A DNA stretch of 64,000 bases, from positions 1-64,000 of the forward strand of contig JACOUS010000031.1 of NCBI GenBank assembly GCA_016177735.1, read 5' to 3'. Below the pieces are notes generated by a model, which worked only from the letters and a program-made list of their open reading frames with translations, was not told the DNA's origin and searched no databases. Of the stretch, positions 53,319 to 60,639 are shown in pieces. Position 1 is the stretch's first letter, and every line of letters starts with the position of its first letter. The position numbers were made by a program, and so were the translations under genes. This DNA is from Ignavibacteriales bacterium (GTDB lineage: Bacteria; Bacteroidota; Ignavibacteria; Ignavibacteriales; Melioribacteraceae).

Positions 53319-53418
53319 TTTTTGTCCGGCGACAAAAACTACTTTGCTCTGTCTGTAAAAGATACTTGGTCAAATTAGCGTCCTTGTTTAAGGAACTCTT
53401 CATTCTTAAATTTACAGT

Positions 53419-53775
53419 TTAGTCGCAAGCCGTATTGTGTCCAAATCTTATGATGTGTCCGTCAGGGCACTCTACTAACATTTCTCTCATATTCCATTCT
53501 TTGTTGTCTGGTTTTGAAAGAATTTTTGCACCACTTTCTTTTATTAGTTCATAGTATTCGTCAACATTGTCAACCACTAAACTAAGCCATGTAGCAGGGC
53601 TTCCTTGATTGTCTTTGCAAAAGAATATTTCAACATTGTCCCGATAAACACCACCGAAAGTTGGTGGGCTCTCCCATTCCCATTTATTCTCAAACTTCAA
53701 TTGCTCAATAAAGTAAGCGATACTTTTTGAAACGTCTCGGGAATTGAGAATAGGAATTGCTTTGTCAAATTTCAT
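53419..53775 (-). CDS. VOC family protein, cassette c5
   Basis: A 118-residue glyoxalase-fold protein: KAIPILNSRDVSKSIAYFIEQLKFENKWEWE at the start, VEIFFCKD, then WLSLVVDNVDEYYELIKESG and CPDGHIIRFGHN. This resembles the single-module bleomycin-binding or FosA-like side of the family. Substrate unknown. Only gene of cassette c5, between attC-like sites 4 and 5. Confidence 0.83.
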   Translation of the reverse strand: MKFDKAIPILNSRDVSKSIAYFIEQLKFENKWEWESPPTFGGVYRDNVEIFFCKDNQGSPATWLSLVVDNVDEYYELIKESGAKILSKPDNKEWNMREMLVECPDGHIIRFGHNTACD

Positions 53776-53822
53776 ATTTGAGTCTATTTGCTTGTTATAA
53801 AAGTAGGATGTCGTTTTAAAAT

Positions 53823-53961
53823 GACGGACAACGGTTTGCGGGTTTAAGAAGTGGCGGATTAAATGCTCGTCACTGTCCCCCGCTACAAAAGTAAATTAAT
53901 TGCACGAAACTTTCTGTTTGCTCGTCAGCCGCCATTGCGGCAAAGTGATGTTGTGCGTTCG
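53823..53961. repeat. attC-like site 5 (end of cassette c4, complete)
   Basis: A 139-bp palindrome: ACGGACAACGG on the left and GTTGTGCGTTC on the right, inner arms GTGGCGGATT and the CGTCAGCCGCC region, and middle word CACTGTCCCCCG. The minus strand opens CGCACAAC, matching the start of cassette c4 (TTGTGCG) at seven of seven, and closes ACCGTTGTCCGTC. Confidence 0.75.
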
Positions 53962-53975
53962 TGCTTTCTTGTCTG

Positions 53976-54302
53976 TCAGGCAAGTTTAACAAAGTTGTCT
54001 TCAAGTTTTACATTGAAATTGATTTCTGCCTTCAATGCTCTGAACACTTTTATTATTGTGTCAATTGTCGCACTGTTAGCACTGCTTTCAAGTTTAGAAA
54101 TTTGCGCTTTCTGCACTCCAATAAGTCGTCCAAGTTCTTCTTGAGTCAAGTTTCTTTCTTGTCTTGCAGCTTTTATCATTTTTCCTAACACGTCCATACG
54201 AAGTTCGTATTCGTATTCGTCACGCTCTTGTGTCCCGACTTTGCCGATATACTTGTCTTTCATCTCGGCAAGCGTGTATGTCTTTAATTTTTTAGTTGCC
54301 AT
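53976..54302 (-). CDS. XRE-type antitoxin (HigA-like), cassette c4
   Basis: A 108-residue protein with an Xre/Cro helix-turn-helix: KMIKAARQERNLTQEELGRLIGVQKAQISKLE (about 50-80). It is encoded just after a HigB-like toxin, four bases apart, in the toxin-first order typical of HigBA. It would bind the palindrome upstream of the toxin gene and silence both. Full length for the family. Confidence 0.87.
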   Translation of the reverse strand: MATKKLKTYTLAEMKDKYIGKVGTQERDEYEYELRMDVLGKMIKAARQERNLTQEELGRLIGVQKAQISKLESSANSATIDTIIKVFRALKAEINFNVKLEDNFVKLA

Positions 54303-54306
54303 ATGA

Positions 54307-54648
54307 TTACTTTTTTTGTTTGTTCTCGAAATATTTATCTCTCAGTCTTACAGCCCGGTCTATTTCATTTGCCGGAACCTTGTCCACTTTCTTTATGAAA
54401 CCGTGAGTTGCAAGAACCAAAGTTTCTTTCTTATCCGTCTTGTCCCAAAATGCAAGAAGTCTGATTTGAAGTCCTGCGTATTTTGTCCGAAACTCCCAAA
54501 TATCGTTTTGAAGTTTCTTAAAAAGTTTTGGGTCATTGGTCTGTTCAGCAAAGTCAATATTGTAAAAAATTTTCTTGATAGTCTTAGGGTCAAGCTTTGA
54601 AATGAACTCGTCCGCTTCTTCTAAAAATTTTGTCTCAAAATATCTCAT
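54307..54648 (-). CDS. HigB-like (Gp49/DUF891) toxin, cassette c4
   Basis: A 113-residue protein of the RelE superfamily, phage-derived Gp49-like type (DUF891): FLEEADEFISKLDPKTIKKI, LQNDIWEFRTKYAGLQIRLLAF, LVLATHGFIKKVDKVPANEIDRA. Such toxins cleave translated mRNA. First gene of a two-gene operon in cassette c4. Confidence 0.87.
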   Translation of the reverse strand: MRYFETKFLEEADEFISKLDPKTIKKIFYNIDFAEQTNDPKLFKKLQNDIWEFRTKYAGLQIRLLAFWDKTDKKETLVLATHGFIKKVDKVPANEIDRAVRLRDKYFENKQKK

Positions 54649-54686
54649 TCAATACTGTCTTGTTAAACGTCACTAAGGTAATAAAA

Positions 54687-54704
54687 GTTTCTAAATATAG
54701 AAAC
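54687..54704 (-). promoter_or_regulatory. Palindromic operator for the HigBA-like operon
   Basis: GTTTCTAAATATAGAAAC, 7-bp perfect arms around AATA, 38 bases upstream of the HigB-like start. It is placed as a typical antitoxin operator. Confidence 0.6.
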
Positions 54705-54743
54705 AATAATTTTCATTATTTTGTCGGTGTCGTTTTTTCTAAG

Positions 54744-54884
54744 CTGGCGCACAACGTTTTGCGGCTACCCGAAGGTGGCGATTTTAGAACACTGAACTGT
54801 CTTTACCGATAAAGGTTTGATAGATGCACAAAGCTTCAAAGTTGCACTGTCCCGCCACTTTTGGGTAGGTGCTGTTATAGCCAG
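54744..54884. repeat. attC-like site 6 (end of cassette c3, complete)
   Basis: A 141-bp palindrome with ends CTGGCGCACAACG and GCTGTTATAGCCAG. The inner arms CTACCC..AAGGTGGCG and CGCCAC..TTGGGTAG pair at 14 of 16. The minus strand opens GGCTATAAC, matching the complement of the start of cassette c3 (TTATAAGCC) but for one missing base, and closes ACGTTGTGCGCC. Confidence 0.8.
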
Positions 54885-54925
54885 TGCTTTGTTTCGTGTT
54901 TTCAGTTGTCGTCATTTCTCTGTCG

Positions 54926-55010
54926 TGCGTTGGCTTTGCAAGCTTATTTAAAAACTTTGGTTGTGTGATGGCTTGTGCGGTTTTTAAATGTGCTTGCAAA
55001 ATGCGTTGGC
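54926..55010. repeat. 67-base palindrome between 9-bp direct repeats
   Basis: Direct copies of TGCGTTGGC (54926-54934, 55002-55010) flank a palindrome with arms TTTGCAAGC..ATTTAAAAAC and GTTTTTAAAT..GCTTGCAAA. It sits at the stop codon of the AbiEii gene. The layout (target-like duplication plus inverted repeats) suggests a mini-insertion, or a terminator that happens to have flanking repeats. Confidence 0.55.
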
Positions 55011-56011
55011 TATTTTATTTCGTTCACTCTTTTTTGTAGTTCCTTTATTCGTTTTATTAAAGTGTCAAAACTTAATGGTTCTCCGTAAATCATATTCTTT
55101 GCCATTGTCTGATAGTCCTTTTCCCATTCATTGATTATTTCACTCGGTGGAATAATTTTTATTTTACTCGGAATGTGATTTGCATAATCAAGTCCACGAA
55201 GCGCATTAAACTTTTCTCTGTGTGCTACAATGCCCTTATATAGTTCGGTGTCTTTGATGGCAGATTTTCCGTGCTCTGTATCCATCAATTTCTCTAAATC
55301 GTACAAGTGTCTTGATAACCTGTCTATGCGGATTTTTGCAATTTCCTGTGAAAACTCTTCGTGCAATAAAAATATTTTTTCTAAAAATGTTCTCTGCGGT
55401 AAAACTGTCGAAATACTGAATGGCTCGGTTTTAAATGCTTGGTCGGGAAACACAGAAGTAAGTATTGAATTAATTTCTCTGTGCTCACTTGGCTCCATTA
55501 ATGAGCGTGAACTAACTTCTATTAAAACTCTCTGTGGTAAATAATCTGATTTGTCAAATACAGAATTGTAATGAATCTCGATTACTTGCGGATCTTTGTC
55601 AGAATCATTTACTGGTTGAGCGTTTAACTTGCATTCGCCAATAGCTTTCCATTCGGTAAATTTATTTGTTAAGTCAGCTAAAAATGTAGTTGAAATAAAT
55701 TCGCAAGATTGTTTTCTTAAATTTTTGATTTGATTTTTGCTGATGTGGTCGTCAAAGCCAAAGAATTTTTTATCAATAGCTAAATCAATATCTTCTGAAA
55801 ACCGTTCTATCAAATCCCAACCTTTACTTAATGAAGTTCCACCTTTGAAAACAATATGAGGCGAATATTTTAAAGAGAATGAAGCATTTAAAGATAGAGT
55901 TACCCACCAGTCTTTTTCAATAGCTATTGCAGGCAATCCCGAAGCATTACTTGCTTGATTTAGAATTTCAATCCTTCTTTCTTTAGATAATTTTAACCAC
56001 GCTGTATTCAT
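55010..56011 (-). CDS. AbiEii-type nucleotidyltransferase toxin, cassette c3
   Basis: A 333-residue protein of the AbiEii/AbiGii family, toxin of a phage-defence system. The nucleotidyltransferase core is FKGGTSLSKGWDLIERFSEDIDLAI (Gly-Gly-Thr-Ser, then Asp-x-Asp). AbiEii transfers nucleotides, by present knowledge onto tRNA acceptor ends, and halts growth after phage infection. Upstream by one base lies the antitoxin. Only a 9-base-repeat-flanked palindrome follows the stop. Confidence 0.9.
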   Translation of the reverse strand: MNTAWLKLSKERRIEILNQASNASGLPAIAIEKDWWVTLSLNASFSLKYSPHIVFKGGTSLSKGWDLIERFSEDIDLAIDKKFFGFDDHISKNQIKNLRKQSCEFISTTFLADLTNKFTEWKAIGECKLNAQPVNDSDKDPQVIEIHYNSVFDKSDYLPQRVLIEVSSRSLMEPSEHREINSILTSVFPDQAFKTEPFSISTVLPQRTFLEKIFLLHEEFSQEIAKIRIDRLSRHLYDLEKLMDTEHGKSAIKDTELYKGIVAHREKFNALRGLDYANHIPSKIKIIPPSEIINEWEKDYQTMAKNMIYGEPLSFDTLIKRIKELQKRVNEIK

Positions 56012-56012
56012 A

Positions 56013-56615
56013 TCATTTTACTGCACTCATTAATATTTTATTTATCCAAGCCGGTGCAAGTTTAGCATCGTGTAAGATATTTTCTTTTTTTTCTTTTTTC
56101 AAAACAGCCTGTAATTTTTTCAAACTTTCATCTTCCAATTTATTTTGACTAATGCTTTTCAAAGCTTGAATTACCAAACTGCTTATTTCACCTTTTGCTA
56201 ACAAATTTTTTGGGCTAGTTTTTTTAAATGTGATTGTTCTCTTTCCGATTTTAATACTTCTTGCCGCCCCATCTGTCAAGAAAACTGCTTTTAAAGGAAT
56301 TTGAGTTGATAGTCCTAATTTGTTTAATGCCTGAACACCAGTCGGAATTATTCTTGCCCGATCTCTTTTAGCAATGGCAATTGCGATATCTTCTGCGGAA
56401 GGATATAATACACCCAAGTCTTTGTCAGTTTTTGGGAATAGATAAATGCCGTGAGCCAAGCGAACCAGCAAGCCCTTCTCTTCAAGTCTGAATAGTGCTT
56501 TTTTAATGCTTTCAGAATTGCCGAAATCCAAAAAGTCATCCACAAACAGAATACTGCCTTTTTGCAGTTTCTTTAGCTTTTCAGCCACTTTATTTTCTAC
56601 TACTGGTCTTTCCAT
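56013..56615 (-). CDS. AbiEi-type antitoxin (DUF6088), cassette c3
   Basis: A 200-residue protein with an N-terminal winged helix (KKALFRLEEKGLLVRLAHGIYLFP) and a C-terminal antitoxin domain (LGLSTQIPLKAVFLTDGAARSI, KRTITFKKTSPKNL). This is the DUF6088/AbiEi layout: a DNA-binding antitoxin that represses its own operon. A palindromic operator lies directly upstream of the ATG. It is encoded before the AbiEii toxin with one base between the stop and the next start. Confidence 0.88.
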   Translation of the reverse strand: MERPVVENKVAEKLKKLQKGSILFVDDFLDFGNSESIKKALFRLEEKGLLVRLAHGIYLFPKTDKDLGVLYPSAEDIAIAIAKRDRARIIPTGVQALNKLGLSTQIPLKAVFLTDGAARSIKIGKRTITFKKTSPKNLLAKGEISSLVIQALKSISQNKLEDESLKKLQAVLKKEKKENILHDAKLAPAWINKILMSAVK

Positions 56616-56625
56616 GGTTTAAACT

Positions 56626-56654
56626 CGTCCCAAATATAGCAAATAATTGGGACG
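56626..56654 (-). promoter_or_regulatory. Palindromic operator with TAnnTTTG promoter for abiE
   Basis: Arms CGTCCCAA (56626-56633) and TTGGGACG (56647-56654), 8 perfect pairs. On the minus strand the core TATATTTG, a Bacteroidota -7 motif, lies inside the palindrome, so AbiEi binding would block it. The start codon is 11 bases away. Confidence 0.7.
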
Positions 56655-56793
56655 AAATAAGAGATGCTGAATAATTTTTATTCGGTTGCTTTCCAGGTTG
56701 GGTTGCAGCTCTTTTGATTTTGCAGAAGCGTTGGCAGTTTTTGTCATTTTTTAGTCGGTCGGTTTATTCTTTACGTGTCGGTCTGTAAGCATT

Positions 56794-56994
56794 GGCTTAT
56801 AACGCCCAGGGCTTTCTGCTGTGCTGATATTCCGTGTTACTTCAGCCCGAACTGTCGCTGAGTAAAGGTAATGCAGATGATATTATATTCTGTTGCTCGG
56901 CTTTATTCGTCCAGCCCGGACTGCAGATGATAAGCGATATGTCGATGAGTTCATATTCTTCAGCCAGCATAGCAGAAAACCCCTTGTTAGCGGC
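56794..56994. repeat. attC-like site 7 (end of cassette c2, complete)
   Basis: A 201-bp palindrome: GGCTTATAACGCCC on one side and GTTAGCGGC on the other; inner arms CCCAGGGCTTTCTGCTGTGC (from 56805) and CAGCATAGCAGAAAACCCC pair at 16 of 18. The minus strand opens GCCGCTAAC, exactly complementary to the start TTAGCGGC of cassette c2. It holds an AT-rich unpaired centre with no gene. Confidence 0.8.
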
Positions 56995-56996
56995 AG

Positions 56997-57593
56997 TTAT
57001 TTTTTTTCATGTTTCTCAATTATATCATTTACCACGTCAGTAGAGAACTTAATTAAAAGGATACTGTCATCGTATAACTCTTTAATCTCTTTAAAGTTTA
57101 TGACATCGGTTTTGTCCTCTATTGCTTTCTTATCGAAATTAGGAGTTACGCCGTCATTTTTTACTGGATACCTAAATGCGTAAGATAATTCGTCTAGCTT
57201 ATGAATCAACTTCTTTAAACTGGTCAGTTTAGAGTTTAATTTGTTAAATTGCTTTACAACGTCTTTATCTGCATTGTACTTTTTAAATATGGCTTTCATC
57301 TGATTTTCAAATTCAAAATGGAGGTTGTCAATCCGATGAGCAGATTTTCCTTTATATTCAATTTTAGCTTTTAAATCTGATACCTTCTCTAATTCAATCA
57401 AATTCATTTTGTAGCCTAGCTCAAGTGTATGTCTTATTAGAAAAGCTAGTGGCAAAGCTACTACTGTAATTTCGCCGGCTGTTATGGATTTGAATAACAA
57501 GTCAACGCAATATTGATATTCACCAAAATATCTCCACCACTCTGATTTATATGTCAGTTTTTGATTGTAGTTTAATTCTGGTCCTCTTTTCAT
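56997..57593 (-). CDS. HEPN-like protein of unknown function, cassette c2
   Basis: A 198-residue helical protein. The region FLIRHTLELGYKMNLIELEKV and a following KSAHRIDNLHFEFENQMKAIFKKY resemble the helix pattern and H-containing core of HEPN-type proteins, which often act as RNases in toxin and phage-defence systems. I do not see the exact R-x4-6-H motif, so the assignment is tentative. It is the only gene in cassette c2; its ATG follows the attC-like core by 11 bases, so it has no promoter of its own there. Confidence 0.55.
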   Translation of the reverse strand: MKRGPELNYNQKLTYKSEWWRYFGEYQYCVDLLFKSITAGEITVVALPLAFLIRHTLELGYKMNLIELEKVSDLKAKIEYKGKSAHRIDNLHFEFENQMKAIFKKYNADKDVVKQFNKLNSKLTSLKKLIHKLDELSYAFRYPVKNDGVTPNFDKKAIEDKTDVINFKEIKELYDDSILLIKFSTDVVNDIIEKHEKK

Positions 57594-57597
57594 AATT

Positions 57598-57621
57598 GCC
57601 GCTAACGTTTTTAATTTAGCC
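57598..57621. repeat. attC-like site 8 (end of cassette c1, minimal)
   Basis: Minus-strand GGCTAAATTAAAAACGTTAGCGGC, overlapping the last codons of the AIPR gene. GCTAA and TTAGC pair, but the arms are very short. GCTAA also matches the start TTAGC of cassette c1. It may be a worn or minimal attC. Confidence 0.45.
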
Positions 57622-59527
57622 TCTCTATATTTTTCGCTTGTTGTCCTTTATGCGATTCAAAAATGTCGAACGACAACTGGAGTCCGATTGGCACAATTCC
57701 CTTATGGGCTTTTTCTAGTTCTGTGTAATGAACAAAAGCATCGTCTTCTGTATGGTCTATGCGGACAAAGCCAAAGCCTTTAAGAGAGTTGTAATATGTG
57801 ATTTTGCCAACTTTTTTATTGGCAGTGATTGCAGGTAATAGTTCTTCTGTAAAGGCCCGCGTCAGGTGTGCTTGTCTTGGCAACTGGGTTGTCTTGTTTA
57901 GTACAGATTGCAATTTTGCTTCAAGAGATTTGAAAATTTCCAATGCCTTTGTCCTGTCCCAAAGAGCTTCTAAAATTTTGTTGCAATATTTTTCCATTTC
58001 CTTATTTCCAGACACATTGATTGGAACCTTTTCGCCAGCAACTTGAATGCGGAACATTAATAATAAATGATATTTAAAGCGCTTTGATGTTGGATTTAAT
58101 TCGTAGTCCCTGAAAAATTCCTCTATAATATTTAGGGCTATTCCGCTTGTGTAATAAGGCCAAAAGGAATGATTGTCTTGAAATAACCGATTATTATATG
58201 AACTCAGGAGCTCACCAAAATATCTTTGAGTACTTTGCGGCTCATTTAAAAACATAGCAATAAATGATGCTATTTGTGACGACAATCCAATTATTTTTTC
58301 ACTTTTAGCTTTGGATCCGAAAAACTGTCTTGAGCGTCTTTCATAGTAAAGTTTTTTATTCTCCTCCTTGTCGAACGTGAGATAAAATTCTTCCAATTTT
58401 TTATGAAATGGTTTTAAAATTTCAAATGCTTCATTTTTGACTTCCGTTTGACTATTTGTCGCACGAATGATATCGTTAATTGTATCATCATCATCCGTGA
58501 CAATTAATTTTAGAGGAAGCAATACCTTGTCGTTTATGTCCTTTTTAAGATGATGTAATACGTGAGATGTTTGGCAACCATTAACAATTTGAAATTCGCT
58601 TATTTTAAAAGCACTACCAACCTTATTCAATCCTTTTGCCACAATGGTAATTCCATTATTTAATAGAACAAACTTGTCATTAGCAGTTTTGGTTTCTATG
58701 GATTTTTTGATGCCAGAATTCACTTTGTTGTAACCTTGAAAGTCCCGCACATTGTCATAGAAAATTGTCTTGATTATTTCTCCGTCCTCATCACTAGTGA
58801 TTTTTATTAATTCTGATGCGGGAAGAATGCCAAGATAAGATTCTGTTATTTTGTCAATTTTTGGGAGTATAGTATGCTTTTCAAAGATTATTTCTTTGGT
58901 GATTTTATTTTTGATTTCCCTGTATAGTGATTTTAGTTTGTCTGCGTCTACAGGAATGAACTTGATCTCAAAAAATAAGTCGAATTGGTTTAAGTCCTTT
59001 ATTCCCGAATTTATGATGGTCTGTAAATTCTGGTCTTCTACCCATTTGCCTGTCGTGGCATAGTACAGTTTCAGAGATGGACTTTTTTCCATCTTAATAC
59101 TGTTCTTGTAAATGTAATTCTTCAAGTCTCTTAAATTAAGAAGCTCATCTTCAAATTTAAGTTCTCCGTCTCGGAAAAATTCCTTTACAGAAGCGATGAA
59201 TGTATTTATAGAACCTAATTCAAATGAGTCAGAGGTTTTGGATTGAATAAAACTAAACTCAATATCTAATAAGTCTGCGTCTTGAATGAAATAGTCAATT
59301 TCCTCCTGAGAAGTTGCTAAGTGATTATTTACCATTATGGCCAACCCGTCAATTCCTGGGTTTCTTGTTCCGCCAACATTAATTTTGTCTACAGAGGACC
59401 GGTCAGGATAGATTTTAGAAACCAGTACGTAATTAACAAAGTGTTCGAATAGCTTCGATTTGTCAACTCCGCTATAGTTAAATTCCGTTTTAAAGTCCTC
59501 GATAAAACTTTCAATAATTCTGTCCAT
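57611..59527 (-). CDS. AIPR family protein with C-terminal cold-shock domain, cassette c1
   Basis: A 638-residue protein with an unusual layout. The N-part (about 20-100) has GGTRNPGIDGLAI and later FIQSKTS, arranged as in Mrr-like PD-(D/E)xK nucleases (Asp60, Gln95-Ser-Lys97). The middle (about 280-420) is the AIPR domain of abortive-infection proteins: LLNNGITIVAKG, IVNGCQTSHVLHHL, NSQTEVKNEAFEILKPFHKKL and YYERRSRQF. The last about 65 residues form a cold-shock domain (GKITYYNSLKGFGFVRI with RNP1, DAFVHYTELE with RNP2, LSFDIFESHKGQQAKNI). A nuclease paired with a nucleic-acid-binding tail suggests single-strand or RNA recognition. First cassette beside the recombinase. Confidence 0.83.
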   Translation of the reverse strand: MDRIIESFIEDFKTEFNYSGVDKSKLFEHFVNYVLVSKIYPDRSSVDKINVGGTRNPGIDGLAIMVNNHLATSQEEIDYFIQDADLLDIEFSFIQSKTSDSFELGSINTFIASVKEFFRDGELKFEDELLNLRDLKNYIYKNSIKMEKSPSLKLYYATTGKWVEDQNLQTIINSGIKDLNQFDLFFEIKFIPVDADKLKSLYREIKNKITKEIIFEKHTILPKIDKITESYLGILPASELIKITSDEDGEIIKTIFYDNVRDFQGYNKVNSGIKKSIETKTANDKFVLLNNGITIVAKGLNKVGSAFKISEFQIVNGCQTSHVLHHLKKDINDKVLLPLKLIVTDDDDTINDIIRATNSQTEVKNEAFEILKPFHKKLEEFYLTFDKEENKKLYYERRSRQFFGSKAKSEKIIGLSSQIASFIAMFLNEPQSTQRYFGELLSSYNNRLFQDNHSFWPYYTSGIALNIIEEFFRDYELNPTSKRFKYHLLLMFRIQVAGEKVPINVSGNKEMEKYCNKILEALWDRTKALEIFKSLEAKLQSVLNKTTQLPRQAHLTRAFTEELLPAITANKKVGKITYYNSLKGFGFVRIDHTEDDAFVHYTELEKAHKGIVPIGLQLSFDIFESHKGQQAKNIERLN

Positions 59528-59544
59528 TGTTGTCTATTTAAAAT

Positions 59545-59555
59545 GTTTGCTAACT
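59545..59555. other. Candidate attI-like insertion point
   Basis: Minus-strand GAGTTAGCAAAC, between the recombinase and the first cassette. It has the GTT core seen at each cassette boundary and lies where attI is expected. It is small, without arms, as attI sites usually are. Confidence 0.45.
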
Positions 59556-59631
59556 CATTATTTTACGCAATATAAATTATTTAAAGTATTTTCTTAACTT
59601 TACTGCGTGTAGTCCAACAAAAAATGGGATT

Positions 59632-60453
59632 ATGCGAATGGAAAATAATAAAATTAACCTATTGCGGGAAATTCTAAGTGTAAGAAATTATGCACCTAAA
59701 ACTATAGCGATCTATTTAACTGCAATAAACAATTTCTTTTCTTTTTCAAATCAAGTCAGCCCATCACAAAAACTTCTGTTTGAGTATGCCTTATTCCTTA
59801 AAAATAAAAACCTTTCTTTTAGTCATATTAAAAATTCCATTATGGCAGTTAAGTTGTTTTCAGAACTGGTTCTTGGAATTAAATTGCACAGCAATTTTTT
59901 ATCACATTATAGAAAAGAAAGAAAACTACCGGACGTTTTAAGTCTAGAAGAAATTAAATTGGTAATTGACAGTATAGAAAACCTTAAGCATAGAACAATT
60001 ATTTCACTAATCTATTCTTGTGGTTTGCGCATTAGCGAATGTGTAAATATTAAGGTAAACGATATTGATTCTATACGGATGATGATTAAGGTAATACAAT
60101 CAAAAGGAAACAAAGATCGCTATGTTCCCCTATCAAACAAAATGCTTTTGCTGATGCGAGAATATTATAAAGAGTACAAACCAAAAGAGTTTTTATTTGA
60201 AGGACAGATAGAAAAATATTATTCAACACGAAGTATTCAGGCAATTCTTAAAACGGCAATCTCAAAAACAAAAATAAAAAAGAAAATTTCTGTGCATTCT
60301 TTGCGTCATTCTTACGCAACACACTTGCTTGAGCAAGGAACAGATATCTCTTTAATTCAAAAGCTGCTTGGACACAAAGATATTAAAACAACCTTGCTTT
60401 ATGCTCAAATCAGTCAATCACAAATTTCAAAAAAAAATCAAAAATCCTTTTGA
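59632..60453 (+). CDS. Tyrosine recombinase next to the cassette array
   Basis: A 273-residue tyrosine recombinase. The N-part (about 1-90) is a SAM-like core-binding domain, and the catalytic domain has Arg133 (GLRISE), Lys161 or 158 (SKGNKDR), His222 and Arg225 (HSLRHSYATH), His248 (LLGHKDIKTT) and Tyr257 (LLYAQIS). It resembles XerC/D and small Bacteroidota integrases. It lacks the extra helix-rich insertion (about 40 residues before HxLRH) present in IntI1, so it is not a standard integron integrase. It is divergent from the cassette array and 104 bases from its first gene, just where an integron integrase would be. The ATG at 59638 is an alternative start. Confidence 0.85.
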   Translation: MRMENNKINLLREILSVRNYAPKTIAIYLTAINNFFSFSNQVSPSQKLLFEYALFLKNKNLSFSHIKNSIMAVKLFSELVLGIKLHSNFLSHYRKERKLPDVLSLEEIKLVIDSIENLKHRTIISLIYSCGLRISECVNIKVNDIDSIRMMIKVIQSKGNKDRYVPLSNKMLLLMREYYKEYKPKEFLFEGQIEKYYSTRSIQAILKTAISKTKIKKKISVHSLRHSYATHLLEQGTDISLIQKLLGHKDIKTTLLYAQISQSQISKKNQKSF

Positions 60454-60639
60454 TAGTTTCTAATCGATAGCAATACAAAAAGTTTTTATTTGGGTAGTTC
60501 TGTCGTAAAGCTCGGTGTTGCCATTTACTTTTAACACACGATTCAGGATGGATTTAATGCCCTCCTTTGATTCCCTTTTTTGTCCCTACTCAATCACTCA
60601 ATAAATCTTTATTTTCGCAGTGCGATTAACAACGGTGCG

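Larger units (their letters stand above)
47711..59631 (-). mobile_element. Integron-like gene cassette array
   Basis: Eight cassettes (14 genes, all on the minus strand) lie between short imperfect palindromes with AAC...GTT cores, and read away from a divergent tyrosine recombinase at 59632. In minus-strand order they are: c1 AIPR-cold shock; c2 HEPN-like; c3 AbiE pair; c4 HigBA-type pair; c5 VOC; c6 SRPBCC, NAD(P)-binding protein, ArsR; c7 ArsR, SRPBCC, VOC; c8 AraC, DHFR-like, SRPBCC. For seven of eight, the bases after the crossover GTT are complementary to the start of the palindrome closing the same cassette. This is as expected if cassettes inserted as circles by recombination at a folded attC-type site. 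A CALIN-like reading (cassettes without integrase) is the alternative. Confidence 0.75.

Noticed and set aside
54784-54999. Minus-strand open frame of about 70 codons within site 6
   Set aside because: It reads across the palindrome and the mini-repeat, with no family resemblance.
59632-60453. Calling the recombinase intI
   Set aside because: The IntI-specific insertion before the HxLRH motif is absent; only position supports that name.
60460-60586. Minus-strand open stretch reading SILNRVLKVNGNTELYDRTT and ending in TAG
   Set aside because: Looks protein-like and could be the 3' remnant of a lost cassette or gene, but has no start, no recognised family and is only about 41 codons.
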